Below are positions 44,901 through 56,284 of a DNA stretch of 64,000 bases, piece after piece. The stretch is from Chrysoporthe austroafricana (lineage: Eukaryota; Ascomycota; Sordariomycetes; Diaporthales; Cryphonectriaceae): positions 2,790,001 to 2,854,000 of the forward strand of contig JYIP02000001.1 in the NCBI GenBank assembly GCA_001051155.2. The letters are read 5' to 3'. Below the pieces are notes generated by a model. It saw only the letters and a list, made by a program, of their open reading frames with translations. It did not search any database and was not told where the DNA came from. Every line of letters starts with the position of its first letter. Position 1 is the first letter of the stretch. Made by a program: the position numbers and the translations under genes.

Positions 44901-46185
44901 CCCGAGTTTGGCTCTGGGTTGCACGGTTTGGGCTTCTGAATCGCGACTTTGATTTCTTGCCTTTTCCTTTCCCTGCTTTTTTGTGTTTTCATGGCAGAGG
45001 CGTTGAACATCAGCATGGATGGAGCCGGTGAGAGCGGCTCTCTGGACAAGCTCGTCTTCTGGCGACGGCGTCTCCGCCGGGTGATCTGTTTTCCGGGGGT
45101 TATGGAGTGCCGTTTTTGTCCTTTTGATCGACCCTATTCTGGGGGTGGGGGGTTTAGGGGGTGTTTACCTGGGAAAGCAACGCGGCGGCCGGGAACATCT
45201 AGTGAAGCTACAGGTGGACGAGTCCACACAAACATGACAGGACATTGCACTAAATCGCCACTAGCAATTCAACTGTTTTGTTTTCCTCTTCCTTACTTGG
45301 TAACCGTCCGGAGGGATCATGATCGCCTCTCCCGCCGTACTTCGTCGAGCTACTCTTTTCCCAGGCACAAGCCTGACATCCCCTTGCAGCCCTCTGGCAT
45401 CCCCGTCTCAGGCGACGATGCCCTCGTAGGAGGAGGCTCGGCGATATGATCATGCTGCTGTTACCGCTCACGCGCAGCAACATTTGCTCTGCAGACACAT
45501 GAACACGTCGAGACCCAGCCCCATTTCCGCCCGCCGGTGCTGCGTAGGATGCGGGACGAATCACCGGACGGACAGCCCGGTCTACTAGGTTTCTGCATCA
45601 CAGCACGGGCCTCTCGCGCGGTGACTGCTTGCCTTGCCTTGCCTCTGCTGGTCTGGCTGGCCGACCGGGGTGGGTCCTTTCCAAGAGCGCGTGATGTGGT
45701 TATCCTTGTGTCATGTAAGGGGATGATGCTACCTCATGTCTCTCCTGCCAAGACCCGCTCCGTCGGCTGGCGGCCGAGACACACAAGGAAGCTCCTTTTA
45801 CAGATGCAGGGAGGGCAGGCCGGCGCGCCGGATCGAGGCCCACGCTGGAAGCGCTGCTTCATTCTTGGGAGATGCCGGGCCGCGGTGATCGACGGATTGC
45901 CTGCAGTGCTCATCATGCCAGCCGTTTATCTATGTTGCGCTGCCTCAGACTGCGCTGGAAGCCTGGGGCTATGCTGCGCGGGAGGTTCGCGAGGGACATT
46001 GGGGATACGCCGTCTAGCAGGCTGAAGGGTGGATTACCTGGCGAGTCTCCTGAAGAAGCGTCGCAAGGCGCACAGTAGTTACTTGTAAAACTAACGTCAG
46101 GCCAAAAGCCAAGCTGTCATTCTTTTACTAGGGTCTAAAGTAAGCTGGTTAACTGCAGTCTGGCTACTTGAAGTCGGGAGCTTTC

Positions 46186-46209
46186 CCGATTCCGATTCCG
46201 ATTCCGATC
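46186..46209 (+). repeat. CCGATT hexanucleotide microsatellite (4 units)
   Basis: Three perfect CCGATT units and a fourth CCGATC unit in tandem, just downstream of the srp1 stop codon. Confidence 0.8.
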
Positions 46210-46396
46210 CGTTGAAAAAATCGACTCGCGTGCGCGTCTTCGCGCTGATCCGACGCCGTCAACAACCGTCGAATCTCGTATCGAGAACTAAAGATCCCAT
46301 GAGAAAGTCAAGTAGAACCAAGCATTTCCGTTCTGTTAGTTCCGCGGACAAGGGGAAGAGAACAGGAACCTCTCGATCCGTCAACATAGCAGTCCT

Positions 46397-47640
46397 CTAC
46401 TCCGCGGTGTCGAGGTCATCATGGGCAGGGGGAGGGCTGTCCAGGGCTAGAATGGCGGTCAGCACAGTTCTGTGGGGTCGTGGAGAAAAGAGAAAAGCGA
46501 ACCCTTGCGGTCGTCACCGTTGGTGTCACGGCGGTCCCGGTCATCGCGATCGTCCTTGTAGTCTTTGTCACGGTCGTCACGGTCGCTATATCTACAATAT
46601 TAGTGTCATGCGTCAGAAGAAGATGCGCGAGCTACTCACCGACGATCCGGGGAACGAGAGCGGTCGCGTGTGTCCCGTCGCTCACGGTCGTAGTCGCGGT
46701 CGCGGTCACGGCGGTCATCCTTGCGAGGAGAGTAGTCGCGAGTGCGGCGAGGGCTGGGAGACCTGCGTCGAGGAGATCGAGGAGGTCGGCGGTCACCACG
46801 GTCACTGCCACGGTCACGGTCGCGACCAGAGTCGAAGCGCCAAGAGGCAGAGGGGGGAGTGCGGGCCCACTGTAGCAGTTTTAGCAACCATGAATCACGA
46901 GGAGAATGTCTGATGTCTTACCTCGATCTTCAAGAGGTCATCTCGACCGATACGCTTGTTGTGCATCTCATGGTAGGCGTCCTCCGCGTCACGACGGTCC
47001 TCGTACTCCACAAACGCGAACCTAAGACTGGTATCAGCAACTGCCCGAAGGGTCGCTCCCAGAGAGTTGGGCGGAGAGGGGACCTACAGTCTGCTACTAG
47101 CAGAGCGCGGAGCCGGAATGTCGCAACGGACGAGCCTGCCATAGCTGTGTCGCGCGTGTCAGCATTTTCATGTTGTCACGAATGGTTGAGGCGGGGGGTC
47201 GTCGCGTGGCTATATCGTCGTCTTGCAGAGCCTTTGGCCTCTTGCTCTGTTTGAAGCTACCGTTGACAGGCTACTTGCCCGGTGCAAGGCCACACGCGTG
47301 CGTAGATTCTCATTGACATGTCCGTGTTTTTCTTATGGCATTCGCCAACCGCTCGATCGAAGGAGGACGAGGAGGGCTAGGGCGGGAGCAAGGCACGACG
47401 GATGGTGTACGACACGACGAGGAGAGCGATACAGATAGCGAATACGTTTCCGACGACGACGAGGACGAGGACGGAGATGGGCGAGGAGGGCGAGGGCGAG
47501 GGCGAGGTGGGAGGATGGAGGCTGATCGGGGGCTGAGGAAGGAGGGATCGAAATTACCGTTCGAACTCGTAGGCAAGGTCGCGGGCACGAGTGCCGTGGC
47601 TGAAGCCAGTGACGTAGAGCGTGGTTCCTCCGCGAGACAT
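46397..47640 (-). CDS. srp1: SR-type splicing factor (S. pombe Srp1-like)
   Basis: Six exons on the minus strand, 47558-47640, 47088-47144, 46922-47021, 46640-46869, 46503-46591 and 46397-46446, give 202 residues. The protein is an SR-family pre-mRNA splicing factor with one RRM and an Arg/Asp/Ser-rich tail. The RRM covers residues 7-80: [20 protein letters not shown] (RNP2), [20 protein letters not shown] (RNP1), [32 protein letters not shown]. This matches fission-yeast Srp1 ([20 protein letters not shown], then [16 protein letters not shown]). The tail has [17 protein letters not shown] and [20 protein letters not shown], ending [12 protein letters not shown]. Introns 2-5 are 48-66 nt but intron 1 is 413 nt and pyrimidine-rich. 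The 5' site of the last intron (GTTCGC) is weak; without that splice the frame would end ELC. Nuclear localisation follows from the RS-like tail. Confidence 0.88.
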
Positions 47641-48071
47641 CTTGAGAAGATGGTTTGGCGATGCGGCGTGATGGCGAGAGGTGGAGGAGGTTGGTGGTTG
47701 GGCAGAAGAGAAGTCGGCGAAAGAGGTCAAACTTTCTCAGCCACCTTGCAGTTGAGCTCCCGCCGGAGGCAGCTGCGCGGAGGACAAGGCCGCCCAAACA
47801 GGACTAGCGTCTCGGGTTGCGTCACTGCACCCTGCACCCTGCACGCTACTATGTCAGAGGTGGACCCTAGCCCTAACCCCGTCGTGCTCCGGCGTTCTCC
47901 TTTAGGGCCTCAGGGTCTAGGGTCTGTGGGGATCCACCCCACCCCACCACCACCAGCGACACGGCAACCTGCAAGGCATGCAAGGCACCGTAGTGTCTAG
48001 GCACCAGGTGACTTCTTGCGTTATTGGCATTGTGTTATGTAATGTAGGCCCTTTGTCTAGGATTTCTGCAA
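47641..48071. promoter_or_regulatory. srp1 promoter with telobox-like inverted repeat
   Basis: 431 nt between srp1 and the sterol acyltransferase, on the same strand. It contains a CCCTAGCCCTAACCCC stretch (47865-47880) and, 40 nt on, TTTAGGGCC and CTAGGGTC (47901-47924). GACCCTAG at 47863-47870 and CTAGGGTC at 47917-47924 are exact inverted copies. The motif resembles telomere-repeat (TTAGGG) boxes bound by Tbf1-like factors. A short CACCCTG repeat lies at 47827-47843. Confidence 0.45.
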
Positions 48072-50276
48072 TCACAGTATCAGGTAAAGAGAGCAGAGAA
48101 TCGACGGCCCTGTGAAGATGCCCAGCCAAAATATGACATTCCCAAGCGTTTGTCTGCCCTTCAACCACTTCGTCCTGCTGAGTCTCACAAGCTATAAGCC
48201 ACCAGTCAGCAAGTTTCTCAGGGGTGACAAGATTTATAGGGTACCTTGGACAGAATTTAAATGGGGAATGAACCCACCGGCAGCTGAAACATCTGCAGCA
48301 TCAGCAGATAGCCCCTGAGCTTCTTGAATATGCACCACATGACCAGCTCGTGGACACACGCCGACAGGAAGAACGTGATCAGGGTCGCAGTGTGCTTGTT
48401 GACCTTCATGGCTGAGATCGAGGAGTGGTAGACATGCCGCAGCAGGAAATTGTGGACTGGCCGGTTCCAGTCCCTCGCAAACTGGTCCCACGACACCGAA
48501 TTCCACCAATCCGCATAGAACTCGCGGTCGGCAAAATACGTAACCTCGCCAAGGAGGTTGAGGATGGCCTCCCAGATCACGTACCAGCTCAGGAGGTATT
48601 CCATCATGAGCGGAAAGATCAGGTCCGACAGCAGCCAGGGAAACTCCTTGAACCGGTCCGCCAGAGGCATGCCGGTTTCCTTCATGGCCTCCGTCCTCAT
48701 AACTACCGGATATATGAAGGCCTGAGAAATTGCGATCATGACAAAGATGACACCAAATGTGGCGGCGGCCTTCTCCCCGACGTAGCGCCAGCTGATGCTG
48801 TCGGCACGGGGATACTCCAGCTCATACACGACAGTTGGGAAGACGATGTATTCGCAATGGTTCCTCAACGTCAGGTTTCTCGGATACGCCCGTTCCGAGG
48901 ATGTTGATTTGCCCATGAGCTCCTCAGTGAGCCCATCGATTTCCCATTGGACTACTCTCTCAAACATCCGGATCTGCTCAAGGTCAAGCGGCTTGCTCGA
49001 CTCGATGGCGGCTTCGATGTCCTCGAGGTCCTGGCTGAAGGTATCGGAGCCCGAGTGGAGCGACCGTCGACGCTGTCTGATCTCGCTTATGGAACGCCGT
49101 CGATTCAGATATTCGGGAGGCAAGGTCGAGCGCGTCGATCGGTCTGACGATGACGCCGTGGAAGCCTCAATCTGCTCGAGCTGTTTGAGCTTCCGCAAAA
49201 GCTCTGCCCGCTTCTTGTAGGCCGTGGACAGGTAGCCATTGTAGAAGGCGTAAGAGTGCTGCTTCATCAGCATCACGATGGTGTGAAGGACAAAGAAGAC
49301 CGTGTGGGACCAGGGCCAGCTCCGGAGCTGTGTCCAACCAACGTTGGCACCGATGAAAACGGTCTGCCACAGGTTCTGAACGATCCATCCAGCCCCGTCC
49401 CAGTCCATGTAGCCCTTATAAATCAGGAGCTGCAGGATCCAGCTGACCCCCGTGAGCCCACACATGATGCCATCAGAGAGCAGAAGAACAACGACATCTC
49501 TTTTGAACATGTACTTCATGATGTCGTTGGTACCCAGAGGATTTCCTGTCTTATTCCAGTTTTCTGCGCCTATCTTGAGCATGAAGATAGAGACGGCAAT
49601 CCAGAACAAGGTGAAGAAGCCGTGGAAGGGGCTGGTGGCAGCAGCCTCGTTCCTCATGTCAAAGGTACTGAATTTCTTCGTGAACACATAATCTCTGAAC
49701 CTCCCCTTACGTTTGGAGGTGGATTCGGATTCTTTGACCTGGAAAGGATGAGCTCGGTGTTTTCTCCAGGTGGCCATCGCATAGTTTACCTACCCTCTGC
49801 ATGCCCCTCTTCAAGATCGCCCGCAACTCCTTGTCATCCGAGGCGATGGTGTAGACCTTGGCGCCTTTCAGGGACGACACGTCGTCGAGGTTGCCGACCT
49901 CGGCTGACATGTCGCTCATCGGGGTCGAGGGCTCGCTGGTCATGACGTCTTTCAGGCTGCTGCCAAACCTTGGTAATGGGTCAACCGGTCTTGACCCCTT
50001 TACGTTACTCGTCCGCAGAAGCACGGCCACGGGCTTCTTAGAGTCGTCGTCGTAATCCTCCTCGCTAGTGCTGTCTCCCGGAGTAGATACGTCGCCGCCA
50101 TTGGCAGCTCTTAAAGCTTCCCTCAAGGACCGTTGCGGGTGACGAGTGTTGATATACGATTCACCTAGTGGGGAATTAGGTGAATCACCGCTGCGGCCAT
50201 GGTGGACCCGGAGATCTGCGGGCGCAGCTGTGCCCTTGTCGGCCATCTGCTGCAGCGTCAACGTTTCAGATGCCAT
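48072..50276 (-). CDS. ARE2: Sterol O-acyltransferase (ARE2-like, MBOAT)
   Basis: Three exons, 49794-50276, 48278-49738 and 48072-48191, with introns of 55 and 86 nt, give 687 residues. The enzyme esterifies ergosterol with fatty acids for storage in lipid droplets and sits in the ER membrane. The first 161 residues are disordered and Ser/Asp-rich (STSEEDYDDDSKKPVAVLLR), like other Are proteins. The catalytic part has several TM helices (FFTLFWIAVSIFML, VVVLLLSDGIMCGLTGVSWI, FGVIFVMIAISQAFIYPVV), the sterol-acyltransferase motif FYADWWN (about 568), and the MBOAT histidine in SACVHELVMW (about 624). The last exon restores the expected end: QLP joins LVRLSRTKWLKGRQTLGNVI, then FWLGIFTGPSILCSLYLIL. 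Without the last splice the frame would stop early. All junctions are phase 0. Confidence 0.93.
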
Positions 50277-51096
50277 GGTACGGGAAGAGGTTATGTGATT
50301 GAACAATATGGTCAAAGGAGGCTTGTAATGCCTTGAGGTCGCCTCTAGCCTATAAATGCGGCTCGGGGGGTCGGGAAACACAGGCGCTGACATACGTTCG
50401 GGGCGAGTCGGACCACGAGTGTCTTGTTCGGATGCCACGGAGGAGCTATCAAGTCCGATCCTCGAACAGCACGGCTCATATATATCACCCGCCGCAAAGC
50501 CCGGACGAGCCGGAGAGCCTACAGACTCATCCAATCCTAAAAGATCCTGTCGATGGAAGATCCAAGAAGATTAGTAAAGCCAATGGCTGGGATGCCAACA
50601 GAAGCGATGTTAGCCAAGGAGGGCATCCAGATGTCAATGTTCTCTGTGACGGGCTGAATCTACCGACCACCCGGGAAGGCAAGCTGTCCAGATCTGACGT
50701 CAAAATTATGGAGGGGCGGTGAAGTCACACCGATGAGACAATGACTCTAATACGCAATACCCAATAGTCCCCGATCTCCAGTCGGCCCAAATCTCTCAAA
50801 TACTATGTTTATAACAGGGTCATAGCGACAGAAATTCCAGACAAAGCTATGTCTTGATATTTCGGATTCTTCTCTCTAGTCTCGCCTCAGGGGCTGAAGT
50901 GCTGTTCCTGCAGGGTCAGGGTGCTTTAGAAGTCTGCATGAAAGTGCATCTGTCCAGCCCCTCTTGTGGAGAAATATAAAGGTTATCGCTGATGCACGGA
51001 CTTGATCTTCCCCTTTTCTGTTGAAACAGCACCTATCGATCGCTTCATTTTACGTCCCATCCATTTGTCCATTATTTACTTCGTTTCACGCTCACC
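50277..51096. promoter_or_regulatory. ARE2 promoter and promoter of gag-like gene
   Basis: About 820 nt. The right part contains the left copy of a 31-bp promoter-like repeat (50965-50995) with an ATATAAA core. No gene is supported. Confidence 0.45.
50965..50995 (+). repeat. Promoter-like direct repeat, left copy
   Basis: TGTGGAGAAATATAAAGGTT, then ATC, then GCTGATGC. The right copy, 1,314 bp away at 52279-52309, differs only in the middle three bases (CAA), so 28 of 31 positions match. The ATATAAA core is about 115 nt upstream of the gag-like ATG. Confidence 0.75.
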
Positions 51097-51756
51097 ATGG
51101 CTAATCAGAGCCTGGAAGAGTTCGACAGAGTCGTGCGCTGCACAGACAGTTACTCCTTTCCACTCTGGTTCGCTACACTCAGGGTTCATTGTCAGATAAA
51201 GGGTGTCTGGGCCTACGTCGACCCAGATGGGCCAGACAAAGCTTCTCCGTACTCCGAAGAGGTCATCCAGAGCTTCGATGAGTTCATAGAAGAACTAGAG
51301 CTCAAGCGCAAAAGAGCCTCCGACAAGGCGTTTCAAGAGTACAGAACTCAGAAGGAGTTGTTTGCTGCTCAGCAGGTGCTTGATACCCACGATCTGGGTA
51401 CACAAACCCCCTCAACACCAACGAGCACTGAACCGATTAAACCACCTGAGTACGAAAGACTCTCTCGAAGCAGCCACATGGAGGAATTTCGCCTGGAGCT
51501 CCAGGTAGCTGAGCTCAAGGCTTCCAGGAGGGCCCTCATCTCGAGCCGCCTTGACTGGATATGGGACTGGATCCGAAGGACTGTCTCGGGCTCTATCCTC
51601 GTACCACACATGCTAGCCTTCAAGGAGGTGAAATGCTGGACCATCCAACAGCTCGTTCGGAGCATCAAGCAGGATCTCTGCCCCTCCGACTCGAGCATCA
51701 AAAACGTTACTGTTACACGGACACCTAAGGGTGCCCAAAGGAGAAAAGGATATTAA
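51097..51756 (+). CDS. Copia-gag-like protein (retrotransposon-derived, truncated)
   Basis: A single open frame of 219 codons. The N-terminal part, ANQSLEEFDRVVRCTDSYSF then PLWFATLRVHCQIKGVWAYV then DPDGPDKASPY, has the layout of the fungal Ty1/copia gag N-domain (Trp at the start of a helix, then VWxYVDPD). Further on, a charged helical linker (ELELKRKRASDKAFQEYRTQ) is followed by RLDWIWDWIRRTVSGSILVP, then CWTIQQLVRSIKQDLCPSDS, similar to the gag region before the capsid-type domain (LKxxLAPTDxAR). It then stops at a point where a full gag would continue, and no zinc knuckle, protease, integrase or reverse transcriptase is found nearby. It could be a solo-gag relic or a captured host gene. 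It lies between two copies of a 31-bp promoter-like repeat. Confidence 0.5.
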   Translation: MANQSLEEFDRVVRCTDSYSFPLWFATLRVHCQIKGVWAYVDPDGPDKASPYSEEVIQSFDEFIEELELKRKRASDKAFQEYRTQKELFAAQQVLDTHDLGTQTPSTPTSTEPIKPPEYERLSRSSHMEEFRLELQVAELKASRRALISSRLDWIWDWIRRTVSGSILVPHMLAFKEVKCWTIQQLVRSIKQDLCPSDSSIKNVTVTRTPKGAQRRKGY

Positions 51757-53607
51757 AGCATTGCGAGTTACGCGCCGTTGGGCATGAAGACTCGCCCGAC
51801 GGCAGGAAGAGAGATACCCAACCGCATAAAGAAGGGGGCTGTGCAATAGATGCCTGAGGCAGACGTCGAGAACCAAGGTCTATAAGTACGGCGGGAACGA
51901 GCTCGACGGATCAAGGAGGAACCTGGTTCTTCAGCACTCCTTAGACCACCTTAACAGTTATCGTTAAATGAAGACCCCTTCCAAGCCCCAAATCCTGCCC
52001 TTGTAACAGTTACTCGGATCCAGTACAGAAACCACCTTGAGGAGGCCGCGCGTTCCGGCACCAATCGACAGTTATGAGCCCGGTTCGCTTGCTCGCTGAG
52101 CAGCATTGCGCTAGCTAGAAAAAAACGGGATCACACTTACTTAATCTCCATTTCCGGGGGCCGAGAAGGCAACCCAATTAACGGATGCGGCGCGGGGATC
52201 GTGAGCTAGAGCCTCTTAGATCTTCCAAACAAAACCCAGTTCATTAAGACGCGTACGCCCCTAACAAACTGGGGGGTGTGTGGAGAAATATAAAGGTTCA
52301 AGCTGATGCGCGCATCAGCGATTCGCTTTTGCACGTTATTTTCACCACACCTCTCCCTCCTTTTCTGGTTGCTCTTCAACTCGCAGGCTGTACGGATTTG
52401 CCTACGCCACAATCTGCACCGATGTGTCTCGATGCTGACATCGGCTGGTTTGGTCAATCCCTATGACGACCCAGCGCGTGCCCAGGTAGTCATTTTCTAA
52501 TAAATACCCTTCATTTAGATTTCCAGGGTTGCTATTATTATGTCTGCACATGTGTGCTACGTGAAGCTAATTTTGGTCCCTGGGCTAAGTCCCGCCTCTT
52601 CATATTCGGGACGTACAGAAACATCACTTCTGCTCTTTCTATAGGCTTAGCGTTGTGAGCCTAGTTCACAACACTCTTGAGATGAGAATTTCAGCCCTCA
52701 TACATATCTGGCCGATATTGAGTTGTGGGCAGCAGCACACTGAAAAACCGAGAGGACATCTTGACGGGGAGTGTGTAAAGTGCCAAGGTTCGTATGGATA
52801 TTCTACAACCTGATTGTGAATCTCGGGCCAGGAAAGAGAAGAGATTAAATTTTTCTATTGTGGTGAGCTTGCTCAGTTCCGTTCAGAACCTAGAAAACAG
52901 CGCAGCGGCGGTCTTCAGTCTCTCTGCGTAGCATTGCTTCTGTCCGGCCATACACTCATCATTTGCTTTGCGCCTCCTAGCTGTATCATCACAGCAAATT
53001 GTTTTGAATGGCTACCTGATTCCAGCCATGAAGACTTCTCTTCCATTTTCTTCCTTCTGGAAGGGGACTGTGGGAGGCACAAAAGAACATCGCCATAGAC
53101 GAATATATTCATGTACTTTTGGGTTCTCGTCTAAATTTAGCCCCACACCCCACAAAGGTGCATTAGCATCTTGAGTAGACTCGTGGCCTAAAGAGTAATT
53201 TTATACTTCTCCTGGTCATGCGCTTCGAAATGGACCCGGTCCACCAATCAGTACCCTGTGCAGTGCTGCCAGTAGGAAGTGATAAAGTCCTGGCGATCAC
53301 AAGATCTACGGACGCTTGGCAGGTTCTAGTCAAACCGCCTCTCACTATGGTAGGCACGATGCGTACTATGTAAGTATTCAGCATAGTAAGATGTCAGATC
53401 TTAAAATCGCCGCAAGGCAATACGTAGCAGGCAGCGGAAACACTCACCCTGGCGGCCCAGCGTTGTCACAGTCTTATCTGTCTGCTTAGACATATATAAT
53501 CGCACGCATCCTGATCGAACTAATTGCTGCGACATTGCTCAACGTTGCACTGCTCTTCGAAATAAACGTCTATCCCGTTGCATATATATCAATCAGGACA
53601 CGCCAAT
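51757..53607. other. Accessory intergenic region
   Basis: About 1.85 kb with no gene I can support. It contains the right copy of the 31-bp repeat (52279-52309), short AT-rich stretches, and at 53491-53500 a TATA-like CATATATAAT about 110 nt upstream of the HET gene start. Small frames near 52306-52500 and 52915-53112 are not convincing. Confidence 0.45.
52279..52309 (+). repeat. Promoter-like direct repeat, right copy
   Basis: Same 20-nt left arm and 8-nt right arm as the copy at 50965-50995; the three middle bases are CAA. Both copies have the same orientation. Confidence 0.75.
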
Positions 53608-55740
53608 ATGATATGCGAGACCTGCACGCGAGTCTTTACGAATGACGTATTTAAGCCTCCCCAGGGGCCACATCATACGGAGTTGAAGTTCGCGGACCAT
53701 CACGGGGGATTCTGTATCTGGCCTTCCCGCGGTCAGGTCTACTTCGTCGCGCACAAACCAAGTCGTGCCGAACTAGAACAGTCGGCACAACGAGGTTGTT
53801 CCTGTTGCGCGTGGCTTCTAACACAGACTGAACTGCCAACGCCAGAGCAAGACCATCACCACAATGTCTTTGGGTTTTGGCTACATCGTCAGAATGGTGG
53901 TATCCACTACTGTGTCCCTGACTGTCGACCCCGAGACGGTGGCTTGCATAACATGCGTGGTCACGAGATAAATCACATCGAGCGTAGTGTTCTGGGTGTC
54001 GAAGGCAACGCCTTCGAGGTCATTGCTGCCCACGGTGAGTCATGCAACTGGACGAAGCAGACGCCTCAGAGAACCTAATTTCCTCCACCAGGCTCTCCGG
54101 CCGCACTCTCTGGCGACGTCTCTGGTCGTCCGATGGCCAGGCCGGGCGACTTATCACACATCAGAGCGTGGCTGGATGACTGTCTGCAGAATCATCCCAG
54201 GGACGCTAGAGAGGGCCGGCGATGTGAACAAAATCCGGGGCATCGATCCAGCTCCACTGACCCTGCACTCCCCTACCGCATCCTGGACCTCACCACATCG
54301 GACGACTCTGGTGGCTTGAAGCTCATAGACGGATCGAACAAGCAGGGGAGGTATGCCGTGTTAACATACTGCTGGGGCCCTGATCCGGACATTATTTTCA
54401 AAACAACAACAGACACGCTCGCACAAAGAAAGGCAGGCATCGACCTTGGTCAGCTAAACCCACTATTTCGTGATGTTGCTCACGTATGCCGCTATCTCGA
54501 CATCCCATACCTGTGGATTGATGCCCTGTGCATAGTTCAGAATTCGAAAGACGAGTGGTCGAGCGAAGCAAGACAGATGTACGACGTATATACGAATGCT
54601 TTCCTCACCATATCCGCCGCTTGTGCTGAGTCTCCAGAGGAAAGGCTGTTCTCTGAGAATGAGCCAGCCCAGGAAAGTGTAACCCCGACTTTCTCATACT
54701 ACCAGGGAGGAGAGTTGCACCTATGCGCATTACGGGACGCCCCTACCGGCGAGGCTGAGAGTGGAATTCTTTCCCGGCGGGGATGGTGCCTACAGGAGCG
54801 TTATCTCTCGCGGAGAATCATCCACTTCACAAAGAGCTATACGGAATGGGAGTGCTTGACCAAAGCGCAGTTTGAGGATCGCGACGTTTCTATCAATGGG
54901 TCCACCTGGGAATTTCTGCGACCTCTGGGCCCTGACGGGTTCAAAATGGCTCATGACGCGGCGTCCCAGAATGGAGAGCCATATACGACGTGGTACTTTC
55001 TACTCGCGGACTACAGCCGTCGCCATATGACATATGCCAGTGATCGGCTGCCGGGAATCCTCGGCCTGGCGGATCTATTTGCGCGGTCGACGGGCGACCA
55101 CCTGGTCTGTGGGCTGTGGGCCTCAGATTTGGTGCGTGGAATTCTATGGCACCGATTCAAGGGCCGCGTCCTATCTAAGGCCGAAGACGACGTCTGCGAC
55201 GACCGTGATCGATGCGGGCTGGAGCACAGAGCGACCTGGTCATGGCTCAGTGTCATCGGTGGAGTGATCTGGCCGTCGTATGAGCCAAGACAGGTTCTCG
55301 CACAGAACATACGTGTCGACGAACTTGCCTCAACGATCACCCTCCAAGGATTACTGATGAGCCTGCCATCCAAGCTACAATGCTATGGTTCACAAGACTT
55401 CTCAGATGACCTGAATGCTCAATATGGCTTACCACCATTCGTCCGCCAAGCACGCTTGGATACCCCGGACGACATTGAGTCAGCGGACTACGACAAGCCT
55501 CAAGGCACGATGCACTTCAGGCGAGGCCTATCTATGCTGGTTTTAGTGAAGCCAGTCTTATTTGATAGCTCCAAGTCACACGGCTCATTAGGATACGGCC
55601 TGCTAGTTGTCGGCACTGGACACGCTCACAACTACGCGCGCATTGGTTCCGTCAGTCTCTCCTACATGGCAGAGGACTACGGAACATCTTGCGAGGATTT
55701 CTGGAAAGACAAAGGCCTTCAGACAGTCTGTCTCGTGTGA
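53608..55740 (+). CDS. HET domain (heterokaryon incompatibility) protein
   Basis: Two exons, 53608-54034 and 54092-55740, with a 57-nt intron (GTGAGT...CACCAG), give 691 residues. HET proteins trigger programmed cell death upon non-self recognition in filamentous fungi. The HET core is clear: YAVLTYCWGPDPDIIFKT (about residue 229) and, 50 residues on, YLWIDALCIVQNSKDEWSSE then MYDVYTNAFLTISAACAESP. RRGWCLQERYLSRRIIHFTK is the conserved motif after the core. The N-terminus has a Cys-rich region (MICETCTRVF, CSCCAWLL) before the domain, as in many fungal HET proteins. The frame is intact and long. The neighbours (a retroelement-like gene and intergenic DNA) are typical of such genes, which are often lineage-specific. 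No partner gene (NLR or amyloid) is seen. Confidence 0.9.
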
Positions 55741-56284
55741 GAAGCCCGATGGTGTGCGGGCGACCGTAACTTTAGCAATTTGGATAGGAGCAGAATGCAC
55801 AAGTATACTACTAGCAAGACTCGAAAAACGCATCAAATAGCTATAGGCACTCTTAGCAGAGACTTGCATGACCTAAATGCTCACGGAATCAGACATATTC
55901 TTCAACTCGCGCCAGTCTCATCGTGGTGTAACCCGGAATGAACCCTGAGGCAAGGGATGACCCTTGATTCTCATCGCTGGCTGGTCGACCACCAACCTCC
56001 TCCCAGCTTGCAGCTTCGAGGCGTGATAAGCCGGTACTACATGTCACAAGTATTGATTGCGACTTCCATTACTACTACAAAACAAAATGGCGACTCCTCG
56101 CACGCTGCTCAAGGAGCGGGGGGATTTCGACTCCTGATACTCCGATAGTATCTCAGCCAGCTTCTACCAAGTCCACGCTCTTTGCATCAACAGACGCACC
56201 TCTCTTGGCTGCTTGCCCTGCCTTAATATTTTGATCAGCTGATACCACCGAACCACCGAGCAGTCGCTATTTTCATCCGTCATA
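55741..56284. other. Intergenic region
   Basis: About 540 nt between the HET gene and the small membrane protein; nothing recognised. Confidence 0.4.

Larger units (their letters stand above)
44319..46396. other. Intergenic region with T-rich low-complexity block
   Basis: About 2.1 kb between the MAF1 stop and the srp1 stop. It contains the MAF1 3' region, a T-rich low-quality block (44653-44900), and a CCGATT hexanucleotide repeat (46186-46209). Frames at 45537-46025 plus have no family features. Confidence 0.5.

Noticed and set aside
44627..45049. Lys-rich and Phe-rich frames over the T-run
   Set aside because: Pure translation of homopolymer sequence with an undetermined base; not coding.
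45537..46025. 162-codon plus-strand frame between MAF1 and srp1
   Set aside because: Begins at a non-ATG codon, has scattered hydrophobic patches but no motif; probably open by chance.
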